Positions 52,726-61,573 of a DNA stretch of 64,000 bases are shown in pieces (the first letter of the stretch is position 1; every line of letters begins with the position of its first letter). A model generated the notes under the pieces. That model saw nothing but the letters and a program-made list of their open reading frames with translations, searched no databases and had not been told where the DNA came from. The translations under genes were made by a program, and so were the position numbers. This DNA comes from Prosthecobacter algae. Lineage in GTDB: Bacteria > Verrucomicrobiota > Verrucomicrobiia > Verrucomicrobiales > Verrucomicrobiaceae. Location: contig NZ_BAABIA010000003.1 of NCBI RefSeq assembly GCF_039542385.1, positions 124,001-188,000 on the forward strand. Reading direction: 5' to 3'.

Positions 52726-53604
52726 TTAGGCGGTAGGTGTGACATGCGGCTTTTGCCACAGGAGGGCGAGGAAAAGCGGGAACTCTTTTCTAGCCCGGTT
52801 TTCCGCCCGTGCTCTCGGCCCCGGCTGGCTTTCTTTGTGCGAATACCATTCGCCGAGGCCGGACATCGTCAGCCCAGCTTTGAAGCCCGAAGAAGTGAGC
52901 GTTTCAAAGCTGCGGTGAAAACTCACGGTGCTTTCGCTGTCGGCCTTGCCTGGATGCATGAGGATGGGGATGCCCAGGGTGCTGCTGTAGGCATCTACCC
53001 GGCGGTATTGGATCTTGCGCTCCTCCTCATTGCCCCAGGAAGACTGGCGCGGAATGCGGAAGGCGGGATGGTTCAGAACCCAGAGCATGCGCCCGCCCGG
53101 CTTCAAGACAGTGGCGGTCGCAGCAATGACGGTGTCCAGATGCTCCATGTTCTGCAGGCAGAGGATGGCGGAGGCGGCATCGAATTCACCGAGGCCCGCC
53201 AGCTGGGCGGCATCCCGGTCATAATAACGGATGGGGGTGCGGCTGGGGTAAGTGCGGGCTTTGACGATGAGGGTGGGTGCGGCATCCACGCCGGTGACCT
53301 GAGCCCCTTTGTCCGCCATCGCCCGTGAAAAGACGCCCTGGCCGCAGCCGAGATCGAGGATGCGCTCTCCTTTTTGCGGCTTCAGCAGCGCGAGGGACTG
53401 CGGGATGACCACGGCCTGATAAAGTTCCGAACCGCGTTCGCCGAGGATGCGGTCATACCAGTCGGCGGATTTTTCCCAGGAGGTGCCGCCCTGGCTGCGG
53501 TCTGGGCGCGGGCCTGCCGCCGGCCCCTGGCCCTGAGTCGGGCGAGGACCTGGACGAGGCGGAGTGCGGGAGCCGGTGGGCTTGCGATGAAAGTCGGAGC
53601 GCAT
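52726..53604 (-). CDS. Class I SAM-dependent methyltransferase
   Basis: A 292-residue protein. Residues 1-40 are a proline/glycine/arginine-rich disordered tail. A Methyltransf_11-type Rossmann domain follows: RILDLGCGQGVFS with the SAM loop DLGCGQG at 84-90, GVDAAP (acidic ribose contact), and LKPGGRMLWVLNHP at the fourth strand. The substrate is unknown; ubiquinone, tRNA and small-molecule methylases share this fold. It lies 20 bases upstream of the cytochrome-like lipoprotein and may share its mRNA. The last 30 residues are again basic and proline-rich. Confidence 0.88.
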   Translation of the reverse strand: MRSDFHRKPTGSRTPPRPGPRPTQGQGPAAGPRPDRSQGGTSWEKSADWYDRILGERGSELYQAVVIPQSLALLKPQKGERILDLGCGQGVFSRAMADKGAQVTGVDAAPTLIVKARTYPSRTPIRYYDRDAAQLAGLGEFDAASAILCLQNMEHLDTVIAATATVLKPGGRMLWVLNHPAFRIPRQSSWGNEEERKIQYRRVDAYSSTLGIPILMHPGKADSESTVSFHRSFETLTSSGFKAGLTMSGLGEWYSHKESQPGPRARAENRARKEFPLFLALLWQKPHVTPTA

Positions 53605-53669
53605 GCCCCTTTATCGCTTGAAGACAGCCGCTGCGCCATCGGGAAAAACAGCCCTGCCTCCCTGCCGGG

Positions 53670-54719
53670 TCACTCTTTGACGATCTTCAGGACGCGGTTG
53701 TTGTAGCTATCCGTGATGTAAATCTCACCCGTTTGCGGATGGACAGTGACCCCATGTGGGCGGGCGAGCTGGCACTGGCGGGGATCGCCCCCCACTCCGG
53801 CGCTGCCTTTCACACCGGTGCCAGCAATGCGCTCGATCTTGCCTGTGGCGGGGACATAACGGCGGATGAGGTGGCTTTCCGCATCGGCGATGAGGACGGA
53901 GTCATCCTTGTCTATGCAGAGGTGTTTAGGGCCGTTCATCGTGGCCTCCAGGGCGGGACCGCCATCGCCTTCACCGCCTTTTTTGCCGCTGGCATTCACG
54001 ACGGTACGGATGCGGCCTTCTTTGTCCACGACACGCAGTGCGTTGCCATTGCGCTCCAAAATATACACGTTGCCCTGACGGTCGGCGGCAACAGCGCGGG
54101 GATCCACCAGCGGGGATTCGGTGGCCAGTGCGCCGTTTTCAGGTACGCCTTTTTGGCCGTTGCCCGCGATGACCTGGGATTTGCCCGTGGCCAAGTCCAG
54201 ACGATGCACCTGACGAAGGTCCGCGATGTAGAGCTGGGTGCCGGAAAAATCGAGGGTGATGCAGTAGGGGCCGTTGCCGCGCTCCTTGCCAGCGGGGGCC
54301 TGCCAGCCCTCCAGCGTTTTGACGGTGCCCGCCTTCACATCCACCACGCGCACGCGGCCATTCCACGTGTCTCCCACCAGCACTTTGCCATCGGGCTGGA
54401 TGGCGAGGTTGTGAGGGCCATTGAACTGGGCGCGCAATGCCGGACCGCCATCGCCGCTGTAGCCAGGTTTCAACTGCCCGGCGACGTGGGTGACGAGGCC
54501 GCCACCATCCACCTGCAGCAGGCGGTTTCCGGAAACCATCTCCACGATCCACATGTGGCCACCTGCATCAAACTCCGCCCCGAAAGGTTCCTTTAAAACA
54601 GCTTCCGTGGCCGCGATGCCCACGGCATCCTGAGTCCCCCCGGCAACCAGATGAATGCGTTCTGCCAAGGAGTATCCAGGCAGCAGCGAGAGAAGAAGAA
54701 AGGAACGAAGAAGCTTCAT
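53670..54719 (-). CDS. Secreted NHL-repeat protein
   Basis: A 349-residue protein from the ATG at 54719 with a signal peptide of about 19 residues (LLLSLLPGYSLA). It contains about five or six NHL-type beta-propeller blades with recurring patterns: GPHNLAIQPDGKVLVGDTWNGRVRVVD, VAGxGxKG and GDGGPAL. NHL propellers bind proteins or ligands and often sit next to peroxidase or dioxygenase domains, which are absent here. It follows 29 bases after a close paralogue, so the two are a tandem duplicate and probably one operon. Ends with ITDSYNNRVLKIVK, the last blade. Confidence 0.88.
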   Translation of the reverse strand: MKLLRSFLLLSLLPGYSLAERIHLVAGGTQDAVGIAATEAVLKEPFGAEFDAGGHMWIVEMVSGNRLLQVDGGGLVTHVAGQLKPGYSGDGGPALRAQFNGPHNLAIQPDGKVLVGDTWNGRVRVVDVKAGTVKTLEGWQAPAGKERGNGPYCITLDFSGTQLYIADLRQVHRLDLATGKSQVIAGNGQKGVPENGALATESPLVDPRAVAADRQGNVYILERNGNALRVVDKEGRIRTVVNASGKKGGEGDGGPALEATMNGPKHLCIDKDDSVLIADAESHLIRRYVPATGKIERIAGTGVKGSAGVGGDPRQCQLARPHGVTVHPQTGEIYITDSYNNRVLKIVKE

Positions 54720-54748
54720 GGAAGGTGGGGAGGGTAGAAAACAGGAGA

Positions 54749-55828
54749 TCACTTTTTGCGCAGCACGCGGACCTTGTGGGCTTCGCTGTCGCCGATGTAC
54801 ACAGCACCGTCACTGTCCACATAGATGCCGTGCAGGCGTGCCATTTCACATTTCAGGGGATCGCCGTCCGCGCCATCGCCTTTCAGGCCGGTGCCCGCGA
54901 TGAGGTCCAGCGTTCCCGTTTTGGCATTCACCATCCGCACGCTGTGGCTTTCGGTATCGGCCAGCCAGGCGTTGCCTTCGGCATCGAGGGCGATGCCCTT
55001 GGGACCGCTGAGGGTGGCCCCCTTGGCCGGGCCACCATGGCCAGTGAAACCCTTTTTCCCTGTGCCTGCCACGTGGTGAATCTTGCCCGCCTTGAGGTCG
55101 AACTTAAAGACCTGATTGCCCTCACGCGTGCAGAGCCAGAGATTGCCGTCTTTGTCAAAATCGAGCGAGCGCGGGCCTTTGAGCGGGGTGCCGCTGATGG
55201 GGGAACCATCGGGGGTGTCGCCCGGTTTGCCCGTGCCAGCAAAGGTGCTGATGACATTCGTCTTCATGTCCACCTTGCGGATGGTGTTGTTGCCGATGTC
55301 ACAAATGTACAAGTCGCCTTCGGGACCGAACTGGATGCTATGAGGCTGCTTGAGATGGGCCTGGGAGGCGGGGCCGCCGTCGCCACTGTTGCCCGCCACC
55401 CCATTGCCCGCGAAGGTGCTGATGAGGCCAGTCTTCAGGTCCACCTTGCGTACCGCGTGGTTTTTCATGTCCACAATGTAGAGGTTTCCGGCCGAATCGA
55501 AGCGGATCTCATGAGGCAGATTGAAGGTGGCCTTCAGGGCGGGGCCGCCATCGCCGGTGTAGCCTGTTTCCCCCGTGCCAGCGATGGTGTGGATGACTCC
55601 GTCGGGCGTGACTTTGCGCACTTTCTGGCCGGTGTATTCGCAGTACCAGAGGGCACCATCGGGGCCACGGGTGACGCCGAAGGGATTGTCCATCTTCGCC
55701 TTCACCGCTGGGCCGCCATCGCCGCTGAAACCCTTTTCCCCAGTGCCCGCGAATGTGGAGATCGTCCATTCAGCGGCGGTAGCCAGTGGGGCGAGTAACA
55801 AGGAAAGACCGAGAGCGAGATGTTTCAT
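54749..55828 (-). CDS. Secreted NHL-repeat protein (paralogue)
   Basis: A 359-residue protein from the ATG at 55828 with a signal peptide (MKHLALGLSLLLAPLATA). Six or so NHL blades are clear, each with FAGTGxxGxxGDGGPA followed by GxLYIVDMKNHAVRKVD-like strands. The spacing of about 57 residues per unit is regular, as in a six-bladed propeller. The next gene downstream is a paralogue of similar length and arrangement. The usual role is a protein or ligand binding platform in the periplasm or on the surface; no enzyme domain is fused. Confidence 0.9.
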   Translation of the reverse strand: MKHLALGLSLLLAPLATAAEWTISTFAGTGEKGFSGDGGPAVKAKMDNPFGVTRGPDGALWYCEYTGQKVRKVTPDGVIHTIAGTGETGYTGDGGPALKATFNLPHEIRFDSAGNLYIVDMKNHAVRKVDLKTGLISTFAGNGVAGNSGDGGPASQAHLKQPHSIQFGPEGDLYICDIGNNTIRKVDMKTNVISTFAGTGKPGDTPDGSPISGTPLKGPRSLDFDKDGNLWLCTREGNQVFKFDLKAGKIHHVAGTGKKGFTGHGGPAKGATLSGPKGIALDAEGNAWLADTESHSVRMVNAKTGTLDLIAGTGLKGDGADGDPLKCEMARLHGIYVDSDGAVYIGDSEAHKVRVLRKK

Positions 55829-56049
55829 GGAGTCGGAAAGCGATGAAGGTGACACTGAGGAAGGTCTAAAAACGTGAATTTGGACAGCTTTTTCTGACAC
55901 AAGGATGAAATGCCAGTCCATTCAACAGCAGGCAGGCAACCTGACGAAACTTTGTAACCCTCGAAGGAATTTGCAGTAGTTTCTTCCGAGACATACGATA
56001 CACCCAATGGCAGGCCGAGGATTTCTGTGGCTGATTCATTTGCACAATC

Positions 56050-57009
56050 ATGGCCCCGCTAACGACCTACACCAAACCGCTCACGGAGCCCCAGGCAGCC
56101 AAGCTACGGGCGCTGCTGGCTGAGCAAGGATGGGACTTTGAAACCAAACCGCACTGCCTGTATGCCGCCAGCCGGGGCAAGGTGAATGTGCTGGTGTATC
56201 AAAAAGGGCCCAAGGTGCTGGTGCAGGGCAAGGAGACGGCCGACTTTGTGACCCACCTGCTGGAACCGCAGATCCTGGGCCAGGCGGAACTGGGCTACGA
56301 GGAGGTCCACCATCCTGAAATGTACCAGCCCCACATCGGCGTGGATGAAAGCGGCAAGGGGGACTTCTTTGGCCCGCTTGTCATCGCGGGGGTCTATGTG
56401 GATGCGGATGTGGCCCGGCAACTGCGGGAGGTGGGGGCCGTGGACAGCAAACGGATCACCAGTGACCAGAAGATCGAACAGGTGGCCCAGGCCATCCGCA
56501 GCATTCCTGGGCTGCGCTGGGAAATCGTCCAGATCAATCCGGAGCGTTACAACGCCCTCTACGAGAAATTTGGCAACCTGAACCGCCTCTTGGCCTGGGG
56601 ACATGCTAAGGTCATCGAACTGCTGCTGGAACGGGTGCCAGACTGTCCGCGAGCGATTTCAGACCAGTTTGCCAACCCGGCGGTGCTGAAAAAAGCCCTC
56701 CAGGAGAAAGGGCGGCAGATTGACCTGGTGCAGCGCACCAAGGCCGAATCCGATCCCGCCGTGGCCGCCGCCTCCATCCTCGCCCGCGAGAAATTTGTTC
56801 TTTGGCTGCGTGAGACAGGCCACAAGCTGGGCCAGCCACTGCCCAAAGGCGTGTCACAGATGGTGAAGGACAGCGCGCGAACATTGTTCCAAAATCAGGG
56901 AGAAAATATCCTGGCCCAGGTGGCGAAGCTGCATTTCAAGACGACTGAAGAAATCCGGAGCAGTGCGCGGCCTGACGACTCTTCCTCAAGAGCCCCCTTA
57001 TCAGCCTAA
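56050..57009 (+). CDS. rnhC: Ribonuclease HIII
   Basis: A 319-residue protein. An N-terminal TBP-like substrate-binding domain (about 1-90) precedes an RNase HII/HIII catalytic domain with VDESGKGD (Asp99, Glu100), AVDSKRI and ISDQFANP. The DESGKGD form, in place of the DEAGRG of RNase HII, marks HIII. It cuts the RNA strand of RNA-DNA hybrids, for instance R-loops and primers. It lies 54 bases before an HU gene and upstream of a RodZ-like gene, all on the plus strand. The C-terminal tail is serine-rich. Confidence 0.95.
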   Translation: MAPLTTYTKPLTEPQAAKLRALLAEQGWDFETKPHCLYAASRGKVNVLVYQKGPKVLVQGKETADFVTHLLEPQILGQAELGYEEVHHPEMYQPHIGVDESGKGDFFGPLVIAGVYVDADVARQLREVGAVDSKRITSDQKIEQVAQAIRSIPGLRWEIVQINPERYNALYEKFGNLNRLLAWGHAKVIELLLERVPDCPRAISDQFANPAVLKKALQEKGRQIDLVQRTKAESDPAVAAASILAREKFVLWLRETGHKLGQPLPKGVSQMVKDSARTLFQNQGENILAQVAKLHFKTTEEIRSSARPDDSSSRAPLSA

Positions 57010-57062
57010 GGAATAACTTGCATTCACCTACCTATCAGGCATCTAAATCACCCATTAAAGCT

Positions 57063-57380
57063 ATGCCCACTGCCACCAAACGCGATATGATCACTGAGTT
57101 GAGCGACCTGACCGGGCTCAAACATCACCAAGTGGCCGAAGTTATTGATGGGCTGGTGGAGCTCATTGGCAAGAAAATGGAGCAAGGACATGACGTGACA
57201 TTCCGGAAATTCGGCACCTTTGAAGTGCGGGTGGCCAAGTCGAAAATCGGGCGCAACCCCAACAAACCCAAGGACGAAGTACTGATCCCCGACCGCTGTG
57301 TGGTCCGCTTCAAGCCAGGCCGTGAGCTGAAGGAGCGAGTGGCCAAACTGCCGCCAGAAAGCATTGAGCCTAAAGAGTAA
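57063..57380 (+). CDS. HU/IHF-family DNA-binding protein
   Basis: A 105-residue protein from the ATG at 57063, slightly longer than the usual 90. The helical dimerisation part (TKRDMITELSDLTGLKHHQV) is followed by the beta-arm with the signature GTFEVRVAKSKIGRNPNKP, matching the HU RxGRNPxTG pattern with a lysine and aspartate after the proline. It is a nucleoid-associated DNA-bending protein. It follows rnhC by 54 bases, and a LexA-type box separates it from the next gene. Confidence 0.93.
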   Translation: MPTATKRDMITELSDLTGLKHHQVAEVIDGLVELIGKKMEQGHDVTFRKFGTFEVRVAKSKIGRNPNKPKDEVLIPDRCVVRFKPGRELKERVAKLPPESIEPKE

Positions 57381-57466
57381 ATTCGCTTAAAAGGCGGAGA
57401 GTTTATTTCGGGCCATGGTGTCAGACGAGGCCAAGCTTGGGTCAGCGACACCCAACAAAACACCTC

Positions 57467-57480
57467 TGTTCTAAAGAACA
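57467..57480. promoter_or_regulatory. LexA-type operator upstream of the RodZ-like gene
   Basis: TGTTCTAAAGAACA is a perfect TGTTC-N4-GAACA palindrome located 70 bases upstream of the start of the RodZ-like gene at 57551. The distance equals that at the ribbon-helix-helix gene (70 bases from 14044 to 14115). Confidence 0.72.
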
Positions 57481-57550
57481 CACATCGAGAAAATTCGGCT
57501 TCATTTTCAGACGTCCGTGTGCCAATCTGAGCACGAAATTCCTTGTGGCC

Positions 57551-58156
57551 ATGTTACCCGGCATCCAATTACGCACTGCACGCGAAGAACGCGGGCTGAC
57601 TGTGCTGGATGCTGCCCATGAAACGCGTATCCCGCCTCAGCGCCTGCTCTGGCTGGAGCAGGACAACTTTGCGGCCTTTGGCAGTCTGACTTACGCGCGC
57701 TCTTTTCTGAAGATCTACAGCCAGTATTTAGGAGTGGATGTGGCTGAACTGCTGGCCGAACTGCCGACTTCCCGTCTAGGCGGCCCTTCGGACTACCGTT
57801 ACCTGACGGACAATCATGGCCCCTGGGTGGTGAAGGATCGTCGGCTGGATCGGCTGCTGAATGCCATGCGCAAGAAAAGCACCTCACGCTCACCCGTTTC
57901 TGCCGGATTGGCGATGTTCGTCGTGGTGCTGATTGGCACGTGCTTCTGGGGTTACCACGTTGCCCAAGAAGCTTCACAGGCGACCCGAGGAAATCCCCCA
58001 GCCCCGCTTCATGAAGCAGCCCCTGGTGCGCAGCCCGATACTCTCTCCATGCAGGTGCAGCCTGGGCCTGTGATCAGTGCCGAGGAACTGGGAACCCACC
58101 CGGTGACCCATCCCAGGCCCGCATTCGATGCTGGATTGCCCGCCAGATTGCAGTAA
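57551..58156 (+). CDS. RodZ-like HTH membrane protein
   Basis: A 201-residue protein from the ATG at 57551. An HTH_25 domain (about 5-68: LRTAREERGLTVLDAAHETR, IYSQYLGVDV) is followed by a basic linker, one membrane helix (about 117-136) and a short proline-rich periplasmic tail. This is the RodZ layout, with a shorter periplasmic part than E. coli RodZ. RodZ links MreB to the membrane and sets rod shape; whether this shortened homologue does the same is inference. A perfect LexA-type palindrome upstream suggests damage-responsive control. It is nine bases upstream of the next gene. Confidence 0.85.
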   Translation: MLPGIQLRTAREERGLTVLDAAHETRIPPQRLLWLEQDNFAAFGSLTYARSFLKIYSQYLGVDVAELLAELPTSRLGGPSDYRYLTDNHGPWVVKDRRLDRLLNAMRKKSTSRSPVSAGLAMFVVVLIGTCFWGYHVAQEASQATRGNPPAPLHEAAPGAQPDTLSMQVQPGPVISAEELGTHPVTHPRPAFDAGLPARLQ

Positions 58157-58164
58157 TCTGCGGC

Positions 58165-58671
58165 ATGTCCGAAGTTTACTTTCCCAAGCGCTGGTGGCTT
58201 TCCCCTCTGCTCTTCACCCTGGCCCTGGTTACAGGGGTGGTGATCGTGTGCAAGGTCAGTGATACAGCCCGCGAAGTGCTGGCCAAGGCGGTGATGATGG
58301 TGGCTGGTGCCCTGGCAACTCCATTCATTTTGGAGAGCTCCATCGCGATTGTGGGGCTGGTCGTGGTACTGGTCATCAACCAATGGCGACTCCAGAAAGA
58401 AGGCGATGGCTGGGTGTACCTGGCCAAGACCGAACCAGATGCCGCCAGTGTGACTGCCGGGGCGGATACACCCCCACAGCGGCTCGATTCCGTCGTGATG
58501 CCCTCCGCACCAGACGCGAATTTGGACTTCGGTGCCCGCCTCGCGGTGGTGGAAGGATATGTGGAACTGGGGCTGGCCCAGGAGGCCATGGACCACCTGA
58601 AGATGCTGAGCCCCGAAGAACAGCGGGACCCAAGAGCGATGGCCCTGCGCACCCGTGTGGAAAGCCTGTAA
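58165..58671 (+). CDS. Two-helix membrane protein with TPR-like tail
   Basis: A 168-residue protein. Two membrane helices (about 10-30 and 50-72) are followed by a soluble tail with the pattern ARLAVVEGYVELGLAQEAMDHLKML, which looks like one or two TPR-type helices. It does not resemble a named family. It starts 9 bases after the RodZ-like gene and is therefore probably co-transcribed and possibly functionally linked. Its role is unknown. Confidence 0.7.
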   Translation: MSEVYFPKRWWLSPLLFTLALVTGVVIVCKVSDTAREVLAKAVMMVAGALATPFILESSIAIVGLVVVLVINQWRLQKEGDGWVYLAKTEPDAASVTAGADTPPQRLDSVVMPSAPDANLDFGARLAVVEGYVELGLAQEAMDHLKMLSPEEQRDPRAMALRTRVESL

Positions 58672-58698
58672 AGCGCTCTCAAAGGCTGCCTTTTTACG

Positions 58699-59559
58699 TC
58701 ACTCAAATACGACGGTCTTGTTCTGGTAAACCAGCACCTGATCCCGCACGTGCCACCACAGGGCCTTGGCGAGGACGGTTTTCTCCAGATCCCGGCCCAG
58801 GCGCACGAGGTCCTGGACGCTGTCTTCATGGCTCACGCGCATGACGTCCTGATGGACGATGGGGCCTTCATCCAAATCGGCGGTCACGTAGTGGCTGGTG
58901 GCACCGATGATTTTGACACCGCGTGCATGAGCTTGGTGGTAGGGCTTGGCCCCCACAAAGGCAGGCAGGAAGCTGTGATGAATGTTGAGAATCTGATTCG
59001 GGAAGGCGGCAATCATCGCCGGGCTGATGATCTGCATGTAGCGGGCGAGCACGACCGTATCCACCCGTTCCTTCTTCAGCAGCTCGATCTGGGCAGCCTC
59101 CTGTTCCTGTTTGTTGTCCTTGGTGATGGGGAAGTGATAGAAGGGAATGCCGAATCGTTCGGCCGCAGGCCTGAGGGTGTCGTGATTGGCAACGATGAGC
59201 GGGATTTCCACGGGCAGGTCACCGGCTTCATGGCGTGCCAGGAGATCGTAGAGGCAGTGGTTTTCCTTGGTGACGAAAAGGGCCACGCGCTTTTTCTGGC
59301 TGGCGAAGTGCAGGCGCAACTGCATGTCATGACGACGGGCCAGGGGCTGCAGGCGGGAGGCGATCTCATCCTTCTCCAGAGTGAAGTTTTCCAGACTCCA
59401 CTCCAGCCGCATGAAAAAGGCATCAAGTGTGGGATCAATGTGCTGCTGGAGGTCAATGATGTTTCCCCGATGGGCAAAGATGAAGCCGGTGACATCATGC
59501 ACGAGTCCGGGGCGGTCTGGGCAATGAATGAGAAGGGTGGCGGTGTCTGGGGATGACAT
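58699..59559 (-). CDS. purU: Formyltetrahydrofolate deformylase
   Basis: A 286-residue protein from the ATG at 59559. An N-terminal ACT domain (LLIHCPDRPGLVHDVTGFIF) is followed by a formyltransferase-like domain with NIHHSFLPAFVGAKPYHQA, in which the His and the downstream Asp (TADLDEGPI) are the catalytic pair. PurU hydrolyses 10-formyltetrahydrofolate to formate and tetrahydrofolate, supplying formate for purine synthesis by PurT and balancing the folate pool. The length is normal. It is convergent with the small membrane protein gene and divergent from gluconokinase. Confidence 0.96.
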   Translation of the reverse strand: MSSPDTATLLIHCPDRPGLVHDVTGFIFAHRGNIIDLQQHIDPTLDAFFMRLEWSLENFTLEKDEIASRLQPLARRHDMQLRLHFASQKKRVALFVTKENHCLYDLLARHEAGDLPVEIPLIVANHDTLRPAAERFGIPFYHFPITKDNKQEQEAAQIELLKKERVDTVVLARYMQIISPAMIAAFPNQILNIHHSFLPAFVGAKPYHQAHARGVKIIGATSHYVTADLDEGPIVHQDVMRVSHEDSVQDLVRLGRDLEKTVLAKALWWHVRDQVLVYQNKTVVFE

Positions 59560-59669
59560 GAGGAGTGGAAACTCACTCAGGGGCACCGTGTCCGCAAAGA
59601 TTTATGCGTGGTTTTCCTGTATGGGCTTTGCGTCGGCGCTGGTTTGCATGAAAATCAGGCTTTTCCCTC

Positions 59670-60197
59670 ATGCAGCCAGCCCCTAATCCCAATCCCCTGC
59701 CCCGTACCCTCATTGTCATGGGAGTGAGCGGCTGTGGCAAAACCCTCATCGGCACTCTGCTGGCAGAACGGCTAGGCGGTGTGTGTGAAGATGCCGACGA
59801 TTTTCACTCCGCCGCGAACAAGGACAAAATGCGCGCCGGCACCCCGCTGACCGATGAAGACCGCTGGCCATGGTATGCGAGCCTGCGGGCACGCATCGAA
59901 GAAATGCGGGGGCAAACGCCCGTGTATGTTCTGGCCTGTTCCGCGCTGAAGGTGATCTATCGGGAAAAACTGCGAGCCGATGATGCCGAGAGTGAACTGA
60001 TCTTTGTGCATCTCAAGGGACCGAAGGAGGTAATCTTTGCGAGGATGGCGAAACGAAAAGGCCACTACATGCCCGTGAGCCTGCTGGACAGCCAATTTGC
60101 GATCCTGGAGGAATCCCCGGACCTGTGGACGGTCTCGCTGGAGCAGGAACCGGAGGCCATCGTGGCTGAAGTCCTGCATCGCCTCGGCCACCCCTGA
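59670..60197 (+). CDS. gntK: Gluconokinase
   Basis: A 175-residue P-loop sugar kinase of the GntK family. Walker A is GVSGCGKT at 18-25, DADDFH at about 42-47 gives the catalytic acidic residue, and ACSALK plus the LKGPKEVIFARMAKRKGHYMP segment are family-typical. It phosphorylates gluconate at C6, feeding the pentose phosphate or Entner-Doudoroff routes. No gluconate permease or other pathway gene is adjacent. It ends 11 bases before the histidine kinase and might be in the same transcript. Length and motifs are standard. Confidence 0.93.
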   Translation: MQPAPNPNPLPRTLIVMGVSGCGKTLIGTLLAERLGGVCEDADDFHSAANKDKMRAGTPLTDEDRWPWYASLRARIEEMRGQTPVYVLACSALKVIYREKLRADDAESELIFVHLKGPKEVIFARMAKRKGHYMPVSLLDSQFAILEESPDLWTVSLEQEPEAIVAEVLHRLGHP

Positions 60198-60208
60198 TTA
60201 ATTCTACG

Positions 60209-61558
60209 ATGAATTCCCCCCGGCGCTGGCATCAGAGTCTCGCAGCGCGCTACGGCGTGGTGATGGTGATTTTTGTGGCGATGGGGTCGCTGCTTTTGCT
60301 GGCCTGGCTGCGCTACCAGCAGCAGGAGGAAACGCAGCGGCTGTTTGTGACGGTGGCGCAAAATGACGTGGACTTTGTGAAGCGGTTGAATCTACCGCGC
60401 AGCCCGAAACTGGCGGAAGACCTGAGCCTGCTGCTGCGCATCGACATCCATTTCCGCAATCGCTTTGACCAGGCAGGCCCAGGCCTGAGACGGGAAGAGG
60501 CGCGGACGCTGATGGATGCGCCGACAACCCAAGAAGTGCTGCAACTGCCCACGGGACGGCAGGCCCTGGTGCTGGCGCTTGATGAGCAGCATGACATGAT
60601 CTTCATCCGCGAGACCCCCGCGCTGACCTTAAGCCTCTGGCACCCGGCCACGCGCTATTCCTTGGTCGCCTTTTGGCTGTTCTCAGCGCTTTTTGCCTGG
60701 GTGATCGGCCGGCAGGTGGTGGAACCCGTGGGCAGGCTGACGCGGCGGCTCAGCGGCTTTTTTGGCCCTCAGGAGCGCGCATTGCCGGAGACCCAGCGGG
60801 CAGACGAGATCGGTGAATTGGCCCGTGCTCTGACCCAGGCGAGGGAAGATCTGATGAGTGAGCGCGAGCGCCGGGCGCAATCGGAGCGGCTGGCCCTCCT
60901 GGGGCGGGTGGCCACAGGCTTGGCCCATGAGATCAAAAACCCGTTGGCCTCCATCCAACTTCACGCGCAGCTCATCGAAAGCGTGGACTTGGATGATGAG
61001 TCGCAGACCTCCCTGCGACACTTGCTGGCCGAAGTGAGGGTGATTGAGGGCCTGGTGAACCAGTGGCTCTATCTGGCAAGACCTGCCTCCCCCAAAAAGC
61101 AGCCCTTGGCCGTGCTACCGCTGCTGGAAGAAACCGTGCAGATGCTGCAGCCCCAGGCCCAGCACACGGGGACCGTGATACAGGTGCAGACGGCGGAGTC
61201 GATGGCCTCAAGTAATGGGCCGGACATCCTGGGTGACCGCCAGCGGCTGCAGCAGGTGTTTCGCAATGTGATCCTCAATGCGATGCAGGCCATGCCCGGC
61301 GGCGGTGGACTGGAGATTGGTGTTAAGGCGGAGGATGGCCACGTCACCCTGACCTTTGATGACCAGGGGCCGGGCTTTTCGGCATCTGCCCTGGATCATG
61401 GGGTGGAACTGTTCTTTTCCGAAAAAGAGGGAGGCATGGGCGTGGGGCTGAACGTGGCCCGCGAGATCATTTCTGCCCACAATGGCCAAATGTCGCTCAA
61501 AAATCATCCGAAAGGCGGCGCACGGGTAGAGATCGCTTTGCCGATGATCAATTCTTAA
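60209..61558 (+). CDS. Sensor histidine kinase
   Basis: A 449-residue membrane kinase. Two membrane helices (about 14-34 and 150-172) flank a periplasmic domain of about 110 residues without a known sensor motif. A HAMP-like linker (VVEPVGRLTRRLSGFF) is followed by the H-box GLAHEIKNPLASIQ with the phosphorylated His240. N-box VILNAMQAM and G-boxes DDQGPGF and GMGVGLNVA complete the ATPase domain. The H-box is NtrB/HPK4-like. It starts 11 bases after gntK and ends 15 bases before a response regulator, its probable partner. The signal is unknown. Confidence 0.94.
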   Translation: MNSPRRWHQSLAARYGVVMVIFVAMGSLLLLAWLRYQQQEETQRLFVTVAQNDVDFVKRLNLPRSPKLAEDLSLLLRIDIHFRNRFDQAGPGLRREEARTLMDAPTTQEVLQLPTGRQALVLALDEQHDMIFIRETPALTLSLWHPATRYSLVAFWLFSALFAWVIGRQVVEPVGRLTRRLSGFFGPQERALPETQRADEIGELARALTQAREDLMSERERRAQSERLALLGRVATGLAHEIKNPLASIQLHAQLIESVDLDDESQTSLRHLLAEVRVIEGLVNQWLYLARPASPKKQPLAVLPLLEETVQMLQPQAQHTGTVIQVQTAESMASSNGPDILGDRQRLQQVFRNVILNAMQAMPGGGGLEIGVKAEDGHVTLTFDDQGPGFSASALDHGVELFFSEKEGGMGVGLNVAREIISAHNGQMSLKNHPKGGARVEIALPMINS

Positions 61559-61573
61559 CCGTCCTTTATCCTT

